Origin: Muribaculaceae bacterium | Lineage (GTDB): Bacteria; Bacillota; Clostridia; Lachnospirales; Lachnospiraceae | Direction of reading: 5' to 3' | NCBI GenBank assembly: GCA_023663465.1 | Contig: JAMPHJ010000007.1 | Coordinates: 1-47,098 of the forward strand | DNA length: 47,098 nt | Shown here: positions 17,289-25,219 of the stretch, piece by piece | Numbering within the stretch: the stretch's first letter is position 1 | Layout of the letters: every line of letters begins with the position of its first letter | The notes under the pieces: model-generated | What the model was told of the DNA's origin: nothing | The model's database searches: none | What the model saw: only the letters and a program-made list of their open reading frames with translations | Made by a program: the position numbers and the translations under genes

Positions 17289-17679
17289 TACAAACATCGT
17301 GCTGGATGTTATGTTGAAAAGGGAACCGTTCTATAAATTGTCGCTGGGAATCCTCGGCTTGGTCAAGAGAGATGATGTAGAGGAATATGTATCTGCTTCT
17401 GCAATTACAGATATCTATTACCTTGCATATCGGCAGCTTAGAGATAAAGGAATGGTTAAAAAATTAATAAGGGAGCTGCTTACAGTGGTATCTGTTGCAG
17501 GCGTATCCGAGCAGGAAATAGAAAATGCTTTATCTTTAGAGTGGAATGATTTTGAAGATGCGGTACAATATTCAGTAGCATATTTACAGGAAATGGACGG
17601 AATCGTTACGCGTAATCCCGGTGATTATAAAGAGGCAAGAATAAAGGTATGGAAACCGGAGGAACTATTGTTACACTAA
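17272..17679 (+). CDS. PIN-domain ribonuclease toxin (VapC-like)
   Basis: A 135-residue PIN-domain protein. The acidic metal-binding residues are visible: Asp6 in LIDTNIVLD, Asp12, a central Asp/Glu region (ITDIYYLAY), and NDFEDAVQYSVA near 102-113, where the second acidic cluster of PIN domains lies. It ends TRNPGDYKEARIKVWKPEEL, typical of PIN_3-type proteins. These act as RNases, often on tRNA, when freed from the antitoxin. The start lies inside the last codons of the antitoxin, so the two are probably translationally coupled. A terminator follows directly. Confidence 0.85.
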   Translation: MKILIDTNIVLDVMLKREPFYKLSLGILGLVKRDDVEEYVSASAITDIYYLAYRQLRDKGMVKKLIRELLTVVSVAGVSEQEIENALSLEWNDFEDAVQYSVAYLQEMDGIVTRNPGDYKEARIKVWKPEELLLH

Positions 17680-17691
17680 TACTTGACGCTG

Positions 17692-17721
17692 ATAGGAAGT
17701 CGAAGAGGCTTCCTATTTTTG
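17692..17721 (+). terminator. Terminator after the VapC-like gene
   Basis: ATAGGAAG (17692-17699) pairs with CTTCCTAT (17709-17716) across a 9-base loop, followed by TTTTTGC. This isolates the toxin-antitoxin pair from the starch-binding locus. Confidence 0.75.
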
Positions 17722-17985
17722 CATTTTAGGAACCGGACAAAATCTACCTTCAAAAATAAGGAAACTCAAGGAAACTTCATTGTCTATTTTTCACAAATAT
17801 TTTTTCTATAGGGAAAAATGCCCAATAAAATATCATTTTTATACAAAAACACCCTCTGTAACCTTGTGAAAATAGTGCAAAAAATCGGGAAAGCGGTTAC
17901 TCAATTTGAAATTGCCGTAAAGAATCCCCGATGCTATACTTGCCTTGTAAAGCGGAATACATCAAGTAAAAAGGAGGATTCTATT
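17722..17985 (+). promoter_or_regulatory. Promoter region of the maltodextrin locus with a cre/LacI-type operator
   Basis: A sigma-A promoter is clear: TTGCCG (17912-17917), exactly 17 bp, TATACT (17935-17940). Just upstream, GGAAAGCGGTTACT (17888-17901) matches the cre consensus TGWAANCGNTNWCA at all but its two end bases, the kind of site bound by CcpA or by LacI-family regulators such as the one encoded at 24039. The leader is about 40 bases and ends with AAGGAGG before ATG 17986. The 17722-17880 part is AT-rich and shows nothing else. Confidence 0.75.
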
Positions 17986-19209
17986 ATGGTAAAGTCATGG
18001 AAAAAAATCACCGCATATTTATTTATGGTTGCGGCAGCGTTTGCACTGTTTCTGCCGATGAGCGTAAATGCAGAAGAAGAACGGACGGCAATCTATGTAC
18101 AGGTTCCGGAGGATTGGGAAAATCCCTGCGTATGGGCATGGGATGAGGATGGAAACAATGCGTTTGACGCCTGGCCGGGCGGGGAAACGGAAGCAGATGC
18201 AGGGAATGAAGGATGGTATTACATCTGGATTCCTTCCTGGGCCAATCATGTAATCGTCAATGCCAATGAGGGAAACGTACAGACAAATGAATTAATACTA
18301 GATGGGGGCAATGCATGGATTAGTGTTGAAGATGCAGAAAATGCAGAAGTTTCCTATGAAGCGTTGACGAAGGGAGATATCCCGGAGTATGTTGAGAAAT
18401 TTGTAATCCATGCAAGTGTGCCTGAAAGTTGGGAAGAACCGTGCCTATGGGCATGGTCGGCGCCGGATGGGACAAATGCATTTGAGGCATGGCCAGGCGA
18501 GGTATTGAAGCCGGATGAAGACAATTGGTATACGGGCAAGGCGCCTGTATGGGTAAATTCTATAATCATCAATGCCAAGGAAGGCTCCGTGCAGACGGAA
18601 GATATAGCAATCGACCCTGCGGAAATGTGGATTACGGTTTTAGAAGATGGAAGCTTTGATTTTAGTTATGATGACCCCAATGCGGTGAGTGCACCGGATA
18701 TTACTGTAAACGTGATGGCGCCTGCAGATTGGGAAGCTCCCTGCTTATGGGCATGGTCAGCGCCGGATGGAACGAATGCATTCGCGGCATGGCCGGGCGA
18801 GCCTTTGGCAGAGGGGGAAAACGGCTGGCTTACTTTGTCGGTTCCCGGCTGGATTAATTCTGTCATCGTCAACGGGAATGAGGGCAGTGTGCAGACAGCA
18901 GACATATCCGTGGAAACAGGTAAGGATATCTGGCTGGTAGTGAGCGGGGCGGAAGCATATGAGGTTTTCTATGAGGAACCTGCAGGTGTAGCGGACACTG
19001 CGGCTGAAACAGACGATACAGAAGACTCAGCCGATGCGGAAAGCGAAGAAGGGGAAGCGGAGGAATCCACGGAAGCTCCCGCAGAAGCAGATGAAACAGA
19101 GCAGACGGGTGTAAGTACAGGAATAGTCGTATTGATTGTGGTAGTCTGCATCATAATTGTGGCATTGGCAGGGTATTTTATCATGAAGAAAAGAAAATCA
19201 GTCCACTGA
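17986..19209 (+). CDS. Membrane-anchored surface protein with three CBM26-like starch-binding modules
   Basis: A 407-residue protein with no catalytic domain. A signal peptide (1-29, ending SVNA) is followed by three modules of about 90 residues (34-125, 137-230, 238-330). Each has the pattern W..PC.WAW, NAF.AWPG, W...(V/I)I.NA.EG.VQT, as in CBM26 starch-binding domains, where tryptophans stack on glucose rings. Every module has one cysteine (48, 153, 253). An acidic, Glu/Thr/Ala-rich linker (331-376) leads to one membrane helix (377-399) and a basic KKRK tail. It heads the maltodextrin operon, 19 bp before the binding lipoprotein gene, and so likely concentrates starch fragments at the cell surface. 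The CBM26 assignment is from pattern recognition. Confidence 0.85.
   Translation: MVKSWKKITAYLFMVAAAFALFLPMSVNAEEERTAIYVQVPEDWENPCVWAWDEDGNNAFDAWPGGETEADAGNEGWYYIWIPSWANHVIVNANEGNVQTNELILDGGNAWISVEDAENAEVSYEALTKGDIPEYVEKFVIHASVPESWEEPCLWAWSAPDGTNAFEAWPGEVLKPDEDNWYTGKAPVWVNSIIINAKEGSVQTEDIAIDPAEMWITVLEDGSFDFSYDDPNAVSAPDITVNVMAPADWEAPCLWAWSAPDGTNAFAAWPGEPLAEGENGWLTLSVPGWINSVIVNGNEGSVQTADISVETGKDIWLVVSGAEAYEVFYEEPAGVADTAAETDDTEDSADAESEEGEAEESTEAPAEADETEQTGVSTGIVVLIVVVCIIIVALAGYFIMKKRKSVH
18433..18816 (+). repeat. Recently duplicated starch-binding module (DNA level)
   Basis: The segment around 18439-18504 (module 2) and that around 18739-18804 (module 3) are nearly identical in DNA over the WAWSAPDGTNAF..AWPGE stretch, differing mostly at silent third positions. 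Module 1 is clearly more diverged. This points to a more recent copying of module 2 to 3 or the reverse. Confidence 0.75.
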
Positions 19210-19228
19210 AAGGGGCATGGTTATAACA

Positions 19229-20449
19229 ATGAAAAGAATAATCGCATCATTATTAGTAATCGCAATGCTTGTGGGCATGTTATGCGGCTGCGGCGCACAG
19301 GGGCAGTCTCTGACAGAGGAAGAGAAGAATACCATTGTGATTTGGCATGATAAGGAAGAGGCGGTGTCAGAAGCGCTGCTTGAGGAACTGGAACAACTAG
19401 CCCCCGATGTTACCGTGCAGTTGGAATATAAGAGTAATCTTACGGAAGCGTTGAAAATGGTGGGAAACGACCCAAAAGCTGCGCCGGACATGTACTTTTT
19501 TGCCCATGATAAGATTGGAGTCTATGCAGAAATGGGGATTCTTGCGCCCATCACCGATTTAATCGACAAAGAAGCGATAGATGCTTCTTATGTGGGAATG
19601 ACGCTGGAGGCGGCAACCTATCAGGGAAATCTTTATCAGCTTCCAATCTATTTTGAAACATTGCTTTTTATGTACAATCGTCTTTATATGCCGGATGATA
19701 AAGTCCCGGCAACAACAGAAGAGTTGTATGCATATATGCAGGAAAAAACGCGGGGCGGACATTATGGCTTTGTGGAGCAGCACAGCACCGCATATTACAG
19801 CGCGGGCTGGATTCATGGATTTGGCGGATATATTATGGATACGGACGGTCAGGTAGGTTTTGACAGACCGGAAACGATTGCCGCGCTGAATTATCATAAA
19901 AAGTTTGTGGAATGGATGCCCGGTGAGAGTGAATATGCAACAGTCAACACGCTTTTTCAGGAAGGGAAGGCGCATGCGACGATTGGCGGTCCCTGGCTGG
20001 TGTCTGCATCGCGGGCGGCGGGAATGGATTTGGGAATTGCACCCATGCCGGTAATCGATGAAACGCAGGTTCCGGTTTCACCGTATATGGGCGTACAGGG
20101 CGTACAGGTATTGAAGTATGCGGCGGAAAATAAAACAGAAGCAGTCAAGAAGGTCCTGAATGCGTTGATGCAGCCGGAAGTCGGCATTGCGCTGGCGAAG
20201 GTCAGCGGCTGCGCGCCGGCGGTGGAAGCCTGCTATGAAGCGGAAGCGGTAACTTCCGATGATGTTGTTATGGCAATGCGGGAAACTGCTGAGAATACAA
20301 TTCCCATGCCCAACCGCCCGGAAATGGATATTATGTGGACGGTAGCCGCAGACATGCTGGTCAATATCAATATGAGTGGTCAGGATATCAAGGAAAGCTG
20401 CGAGGCAGCCCAGATAAAAGCGGAAGAATTAATCGGAAAAATGCAGTAA
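19229..20449 (+). CDS. Maltodextrin ABC transporter, substrate-binding lipoprotein
   Basis: A 406-residue family 1 (MalE-like) solute-binding protein. The signal peptide ends with the lipobox-like L-C-G-C, Cys21 being the likely lipidated residue. The mature part starts with a polar linker and then TIVIWHDKEE, typical of sugar-binding proteins. The downstream permeases and GH13 enzyme argue for maltodextrin as ligand. The ATG at 19217 is in frame but lies inside the recurring GAAAGGGGCATGGTT leader, too close to the ribosome binding site, so 19229 is preferred. Confidence 0.85.
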   Translation: MKRIIASLLVIAMLVGMLCGCGAQGQSLTEEEKNTIVIWHDKEEAVSEALLEELEQLAPDVTVQLEYKSNLTEALKMVGNDPKAAPDMYFFAHDKIGVYAEMGILAPITDLIDKEAIDASYVGMTLEAATYQGNLYQLPIYFETLLFMYNRLYMPDDKVPATTEELYAYMQEKTRGGHYGFVEQHSTAYYSAGWIHGFGGYIMDTDGQVGFDRPETIAALNYHKKFVEWMPGESEYATVNTLFQEGKAHATIGGPWLVSASRAAGMDLGIAPMPVIDETQVPVSPYMGVQGVQVLKYAAENKTEAVKKVLNALMQPEVGIALAKVSGCAPAVEACYEAEAVTSDDVVMAMRETAENTIPMPNRPEMDIMWTVAADMLVNINMSGQDIKESCEAAQIKAEELIGKMQ

Positions 20450-20475
20450 AAACGAAAGTGGGACATGATATTACG

Positions 20476-21393
20476 ATGAAGAAACAAAATGTTAAATTAG
20501 GGAAAAAAGAAAAAAACAGCACATGGGTTTCCTATTTGTGGTCGGCGCCATCCCTGCTGCTTATCTGTCTGATTGTTATTTTTCCCATTTTTTATACGGG
20601 ATATATTTCGCTGACCAATATGAATGTATATCATTGGTTTACTTATGATTTCATCGGACTGGATAACTATAAGGAAGCGCTTCTGGTGTTTGACAGCGGG
20701 TTTCTTTCAGCGCTTATGCTGACAATCGGCTGGACGGCAGTCAATATGATATTGCAGTTATTTATCGCCTATCTGCTGGCGAGTCTGCTGAATACGAATG
20801 GACTTAAGCTGCGCAACTTTTATCGGACACTTTTAATCTTTCCGTGGGCAATGCCGGGGTATGTGTCTATTCTTTTGTGGAAAACGGGAATGTTCAATTC
20901 TCAGTTTGGCTTATTGAATCAGTGGATGGGAAAGTTAGGATTTTCCCCCGTGAAATGGCTGGCGGATGACGTATCGGCATTTATCTGCTGCAGTGTGGTC
21001 AATCTCTGGCTGGCGCTGCCGTTTATGATTACCATCATAGACGGCGCGCTCCAGAGCGTCGATAGAAGTTACTACGAAAGCGCTTTATTAGACGGCGCCG
21101 GCTGGCCGCAGCGGACATGGTATATCACGATTCCATCCATCAGACCGATTATTGCGCCCTCAGTCATTATCACTATCTTTACGACATTTAAGCAGTTTGA
21201 CGTGATTTATCTGCTGACGCAGCAGGCAGGAGCAAAGACTGGCGCGCATATCCATACGATTTTAACCTATGCGTATGAGAATGCTTTTATCACCAACAAT
21301 TACGGATACAGTTCAGCGGTATCGATGATTATATTTGTAATCTTGATTTTATTTTCCTATGTGATTCATATCAAACCAAAGGAGGAGTCCTGA
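20476..21393 (+). CDS. Maltodextrin ABC transporter permease, MalF type
   Basis: A 305-residue inner-membrane permease with about six membrane helices. The EAA loop that docks the ATPase is seen as ESALLDGAGWPQRTWYITIP near 199-218. The start ATG 20476 gives the usual short, charged N-terminus before the first helix; a longer frame back to 20335 would overlap the lipoprotein gene and is not expected. The upstream GAAAGTGGGA is a weak ribosome binding site. It forms a heterodimer with the next gene product. Confidence 0.88.
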   Translation: MKKQNVKLGKKEKNSTWVSYLWSAPSLLLICLIVIFPIFYTGYISLTNMNVYHWFTYDFIGLDNYKEALLVFDSGFLSALMLTIGWTAVNMILQLFIAYLLASLLNTNGLKLRNFYRTLLIFPWAMPGYVSILLWKTGMFNSQFGLLNQWMGKLGFSPVKWLADDVSAFICCSVVNLWLALPFMITIIDGALQSVDRSYYESALLDGAGWPQRTWYITIPSIRPIIAPSVIITIFTTFKQFDVIYLLTQQAGAKTGAHIHTILTYAYENAFITNNYGYSSAVSMIIFVILILFSYVIHIKPKEES

Positions 21394-22238
21394 TGCAGCA
21401 TAGAAAAGGAAAACAAAGAGTAAAGCTGGCGTTTGTGAATCTGATTTTACTCCTCGTATGTTTTGTGACGTTTGTGCCGATTTTATATGCTTTTTCCGTG
21501 TCCATCAATGAACAGAACAGTCTGCTTGGTTCCAATTTTTCTTTTATCCCGCAGAGGGTAACCTTGGAAAACTATCGTAAGGTGTTTACGCAGGAGCCGG
21601 TGGTTTTGTGGTTTAAGAACAGTCTGATACTTGCGGTTTCTACGGTTGTAATTTCGCTGGGCACGGGGATTCCGGCGGCATATATCTTTTCCAGGAGGAA
21701 GTTTCCCGGGAGAAACGCGATTTTGCAGTTACTGATTCTGTTGTATGCGTTTCCTTCCCTATTGTCCATGACGGCATTATATAAACTTTTGAGTCCGATG
21801 GGGCTAATCAATACCAGGGGCGGGCTGATTATTGTGTATACCGGGACGATGGCGGTGTTTGCGTTATGGAATATGAAGGGGTATTTCGATACGATTCCCG
21901 TGGAAATTGAGGAAGCGGCAATGATTGATGGCGCCGGTCCGGTACAAATTGTAGGGAAGGTTGTGCTGCCTTTAGCAAAACCTACGATTGCGGTTACGGC
22001 AATGATGGTTCTGATTTATGTATGGAATGAGTATATTTTTGCGATTAATTTCATGACCGGGGAAAATACTTATACCCTGGCAGCAGGTTTATATTCCCTG
22101 CAGGCAAATGAAACAAGCGGGAGCTGGCCGGTATTCTCAGCCGCTTCCCTGTTAGTATCGTTACCGATACTGGTGATATTCTTTGCTTTGCAAAAAAATA
22201 TGGCGTCAGGACTGACGTCAGGCGGCGTGAAAGGCTAA
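21393..22238 (+). CDS. Maltodextrin ABC transporter permease, MalG type
   Basis: A 281-residue permease with about six membrane helices. The EAA loop IEEAAMIDGAGPVQIVGKVV lies near 171-190, followed by the conserved LPLAKPTIA. It starts at an ATG sharing one base with the TGA of the MalF-type gene (TGATG), with AGGAGG 6-7 bases upstream, so the two are translationally coupled. No ATPase gene is present in the locus; in Firmicutes a shared MsmX-type ATPase encoded elsewhere usually serves such importers. Confidence 0.9.
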   Translation: MQHRKGKQRVKLAFVNLILLLVCFVTFVPILYAFSVSINEQNSLLGSNFSFIPQRVTLENYRKVFTQEPVVLWFKNSLILAVSTVVISLGTGIPAAYIFSRRKFPGRNAILQLLILLYAFPSLLSMTALYKLLSPMGLINTRGGLIIVYTGTMAVFALWNMKGYFDTIPVEIEEAAMIDGAGPVQIVGKVVLPLAKPTIAVTAMMVLIYVWNEYIFAINFMTGENTYTLAAGLYSLQANETSGSWPVFSAASLLVSLPILVIFFALQKNMASGLTSGGVKG

Positions 22239-22259
22239 GAAGGGGGCATGGTTATTAGA

Positions 22260-23999
22260 ATGAACAGGAGTGCAGTATTACATATTCCGATGTCGGAGTA
22301 TGCCTATGGAATAGATGAAGAGCATGTGACAATCCGGCTTCGGTGCGCAAGAGGGGATTTGAGGCAGTGTATTTTGTATTTCGGGGACCGGGCATGCAGA
22401 CAGACACCGGTAATTTTTACACGACAGGAAATGAAGGTGGCGGCCTCGGATGAGTATTTTGATTATTATGAAGTTACGCTGGAACATCCCTATAAAAGAA
22501 TCAATTACTATTTTGAGCTGATAGGGGAAAAGGAGCAGGTGTTGTATTATGGAGACTGTTTCATGGAAACGTGTGTAGACGACAGGTCGGAATATTATCA
22601 GCTTCCCTTTAACCACAGGGCAGATATCGTTACGCCGCCTGCGTGGGCACAAGACACGGTAATTTATCATATTTTTCCCGATAGTTTTGCAACCGGGAAA
22701 GAGTATCTTTCGGGGAAACCGGTAGAAGCCGAATTTCACAAAGAAAGCGTCAAAGGAAAATTTGGAGGCACTATCCGGGGCATTAGCGAAAATGTGGGCT
22801 ATCTGAAAGAACTGGGATTTAACGGTATTTATATTAATCCGATTTTTGCAGCAGGAGAATATCATAAGTATGATTTGTTAGATTATTATCATGTGGATCC
22901 GTGTTTTGGAACGAATAAAGAATTCAAAGAGCTGGTGAAAATCTATCATGAAAACGGCATGAAAGTAATCATAGACGGTGTATTTAACCATTGCGGCTGG
23001 AAATTTTTTGCCTTTGAAGATGTGGTGAAAAAGGGGGAAAATTCCCGCTATAAAGACTGGTTTTACCATCTGGAATTTCCGGTGGTAAGACCACAAAACG
23101 GCGAGATTTATCCAGACTATGAATGCTTCGGTTATGAGAGGATGATGCCCAAGTTAAATACCCAGAATCCCGAAGTGATAGAGTATTTCTGCCGAGTATG
23201 TCAATATTGGCTGAAGGAATATGAAATCGACGGCTGGCGGCTGGACGTGGCGAGCGAAATTAATGATGCATTCTGGGAAAGCTTCTATCGTGCAGCGAAA
23301 GAAATCAATCCGGAGGCTATTCTAATCGGGGAAGTGTGGGAAACGGCGCGTCATTGGCTGGATGGTAAAAAGTTTGATTCTACCATGAATTATGATTTTA
23401 GAAAACACTGCCGCCGTTTTTTTGCAGAGAAAAGTATCGATGCGTATGAGTTTGATGGAAGAGTGACCAATATGCGGATGCGCTACCGGACGCAGACTGT
23501 TTACGCACAACTGAATCTGTTGGACAGCCATGATGTCAGCAGGTTTTTATCATTATGCGGCGGCGATGAGAAGAGATATCAACTGGCAGTGTTGTTTCAG
23601 ATGACGTTTCCGGGGATTCCTTCTGTATTCTATGGGGATGAGAAGGGAATTGACGGGATTTTAGAGGAAGAGTACAGGGCGCCGATGCCCTGGGAAAAAG
23701 AAGAAGATGCGCTTTTTACTTTTTACAAAAAGGCGATTGGGCTGCGCAGGGAGTATGCGGCGCTCAGACAGGGCGGATACCGCACGATACAGGCACAAAA
23801 AGAAAGCAGACTCTATATCTATGCAAGGGAAACGGATTCTGATACAATTATGATTGCACTCAATGGAAATGATACCACATGCAGTCTGCCAGAACTATTT
23901 ACGACAGAAGAAATTATCTGGCAGGAGGGACTGGCCGGAAAAAAGCTTGCATCTATGGGATGGGCCATCTTGCATGTTGGACATGACATCGATGGATAA
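22260..23999 (+). CDS. Cytoplasmic GH13 maltodextrin hydrolase (neopullulanase/cyclomaltodextrinase type)
   Basis: A 579-residue glycoside hydrolase (583 if the in-frame ATG at 22248 is used). Residues 1-115 form an N-terminal CBM34-like domain, as in GH13_20 enzymes. The catalytic barrel has DGVFNHCG, GWRLDVASEI with the nucleophile aspartate (Asp329), LIGEVWE with the acid/base glutamate (Glu358) and LLDSHDVSRF with the third aspartate (Asp425). A short C-terminal beta domain follows. There is no signal peptide, so it acts on imported oligosaccharides. The exact specificity (cyclodextrin, pullulan or linear maltodextrin) cannot be told. Confidence 0.92.
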   Translation: MNRSAVLHIPMSEYAYGIDEEHVTIRLRCARGDLRQCILYFGDRACRQTPVIFTRQEMKVAASDEYFDYYEVTLEHPYKRINYYFELIGEKEQVLYYGDCFMETCVDDRSEYYQLPFNHRADIVTPPAWAQDTVIYHIFPDSFATGKEYLSGKPVEAEFHKESVKGKFGGTIRGISENVGYLKELGFNGIYINPIFAAGEYHKYDLLDYYHVDPCFGTNKEFKELVKIYHENGMKVIIDGVFNHCGWKFFAFEDVVKKGENSRYKDWFYHLEFPVVRPQNGEIYPDYECFGYERMMPKLNTQNPEVIEYFCRVCQYWLKEYEIDGWRLDVASEINDAFWESFYRAAKEINPEAILIGEVWETARHWLDGKKFDSTMNYDFRKHCRRFFAEKSIDAYEFDGRVTNMRMRYRTQTVYAQLNLLDSHDVSRFLSLCGGDEKRYQLAVLFQMTFPGIPSVFYGDEKGIDGILEEEYRAPMPWEKEEDALFTFYKKAIGLRREYAALRQGGYRTIQAQKESRLYIYARETDSDTIMIALNGNDTTCSLPELFTTEEIIWQEGLAGKKLASMGWAILHVGHDIDG

Positions 24000-24038
24000 A
24001 GACATAGATGCATTAGAAAAGAAAGGCACAGGGAGCAG

Positions 24039-25049
24039 ATGGCAGCGACGATTAAAGATGTTGCAAAGCGGGCGGGCGTATCGACGGCGACGGTATCTAA
24101 GGTAATGAACGGTTCCTATTCGATTTCCCAGGACACCATCGATAAGGTAAAGAAGGTAATGGAAGAGCTGAATTACCGTCCCAACCTGCGGGCAAGAAAT
24201 TTCGCAAGGCAGAGCACGAAACAGGTAATGTTTCTGACAATGTTAGGAGAAAACACAGGATTTTCCAATCCGCATATGTTTGAAATCTTGTCGGGATTAG
24301 AGTATGCACTGGGTCATAAAGGCTATCTGCTCAGCGTTAAAAGCATCACGCCCGAAGAAGCGCCGGATTTTGTCAAAGAGGTATTTGAGAGTAAGATGGT
24401 AGATGGTATAGTGATTCATGCGTCGGTTATTTCGAGACAACTGGACGAGCTCATCAGAGATAAAGAAATTCCGCATATTGTATTGGGACAGCCAAGTTTT
24501 GCCAGTCATTTCTGCTGGCTGGATATCGACAATAAGCTGGCCGGTGAGATGGCGGCGAATTATCTGCTGCGGTGCGGATATCAATCGCTGGCTTTTATCG
24601 GCGGCACTGACGAAGATAAGATATCAGCGCATCGTCTGGAAGGCGTTCTGTCAGTTTTAAAAGAGTATGATGTGATTGTGCCAAGACACCATCTGCAATA
24701 CGGGGAATCCGATTGTGACAGCGGCTTTTCAATGACCGAGCAGCTTTTGCAAAATCCAAACCGCCCCGATGCCATAATTTGTGCGAATAACTATATTGCT
24801 TACGGCTGTGTCAATGCGCTGAAAGAAAATAATATCAGGATTCCTGGGGACATGGGAATCCTGACTTTTGACGATTTCCCCTTTTCACAGGTTTTGGAAC
24901 CGAAGCTGACGGTAGTCAATATTGATGTGTACGATATGGGGATTCAAGCGGGCAGACTGATTTTAAATAAAATGAAAAAGCCCAATCTGCAGATTCAGTT
25001 TTACTGTACGCTGCCCTCTATTACGGTGCGGGAGTCTACTATTGGATGA
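24039..25049 (+). CDS. LacI-family transcriptional regulator of the maltodextrin locus
   Basis: A 336-residue regulator. The N-terminal helix-turn-helix and hinge read TIKDVAKRAGVSTATVSKVM and the hinge helix follows near 48-58. A periplasmic-binding-like ligand domain spans about 62-330 (FDDFPFSQVLEP near 276). It is the last gene of the starch operon, 39 bp after the GH13 gene, and its probable target is the cre-like site at 17888-17901. Whether maltose or a longer glucan is the inducer is not visible. Confidence 0.9.
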   Translation: MAATIKDVAKRAGVSTATVSKVMNGSYSISQDTIDKVKKVMEELNYRPNLRARNFARQSTKQVMFLTMLGENTGFSNPHMFEILSGLEYALGHKGYLLSVKSITPEEAPDFVKEVFESKMVDGIVIHASVISRQLDELIRDKEIPHIVLGQPSFASHFCWLDIDNKLAGEMAANYLLRCGYQSLAFIGGTDEDKISAHRLEGVLSVLKEYDVIVPRHHLQYGESDCDSGFSMTEQLLQNPNRPDAIICANNYIAYGCVNALKENNIRIPGDMGILTFDDFPFSQVLEPKLTVVNIDVYDMGIQAGRLILNKMKKPNLQIQFYCTLPSITVRESTIG

Positions 25050-25105
25050 AATACTGTGGCTGCATTCAGCCAGGGTTGCGGAAGATGGATTTTAGTGCAT
25101 GGATA

Positions 25106-25168
25106 TTGACGCAAAAGGGGTGTATAAGATAAGATTAGGGAGTAAGATACAAGGGAATCTTTACTCCC
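25106..25168 (+). promoter_or_regulatory. Weak promoter and leader hairpin before the acyltransferase
   Basis: TTGACG (25106-25111), 18 bp and TAAGAT (25130-25135) form a fair promoter. Immediately after, GGGAGTAAGAT (25138-25148) and ATCTTTACTCCC (25157-25168) pair as an 11-bp stem with one bulged base. No U-tract follows, so the hairpin could be a weak terminator of the maltodextrin operon or a leader structure. Confidence 0.45.
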
Positions 25169-25219
25169 ATATTGTTTCTGTTACTACAGGAATTATGCAG
25201 TCAGCGTAGGAGAAAAGTT

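Noticed and set aside
20335..20475. 47-residue N-terminal extension of the MalF-type permease
   Set aside because: It overlaps the binding-protein gene in another frame, is unlike permease N-termini and has no ribosome binding site.
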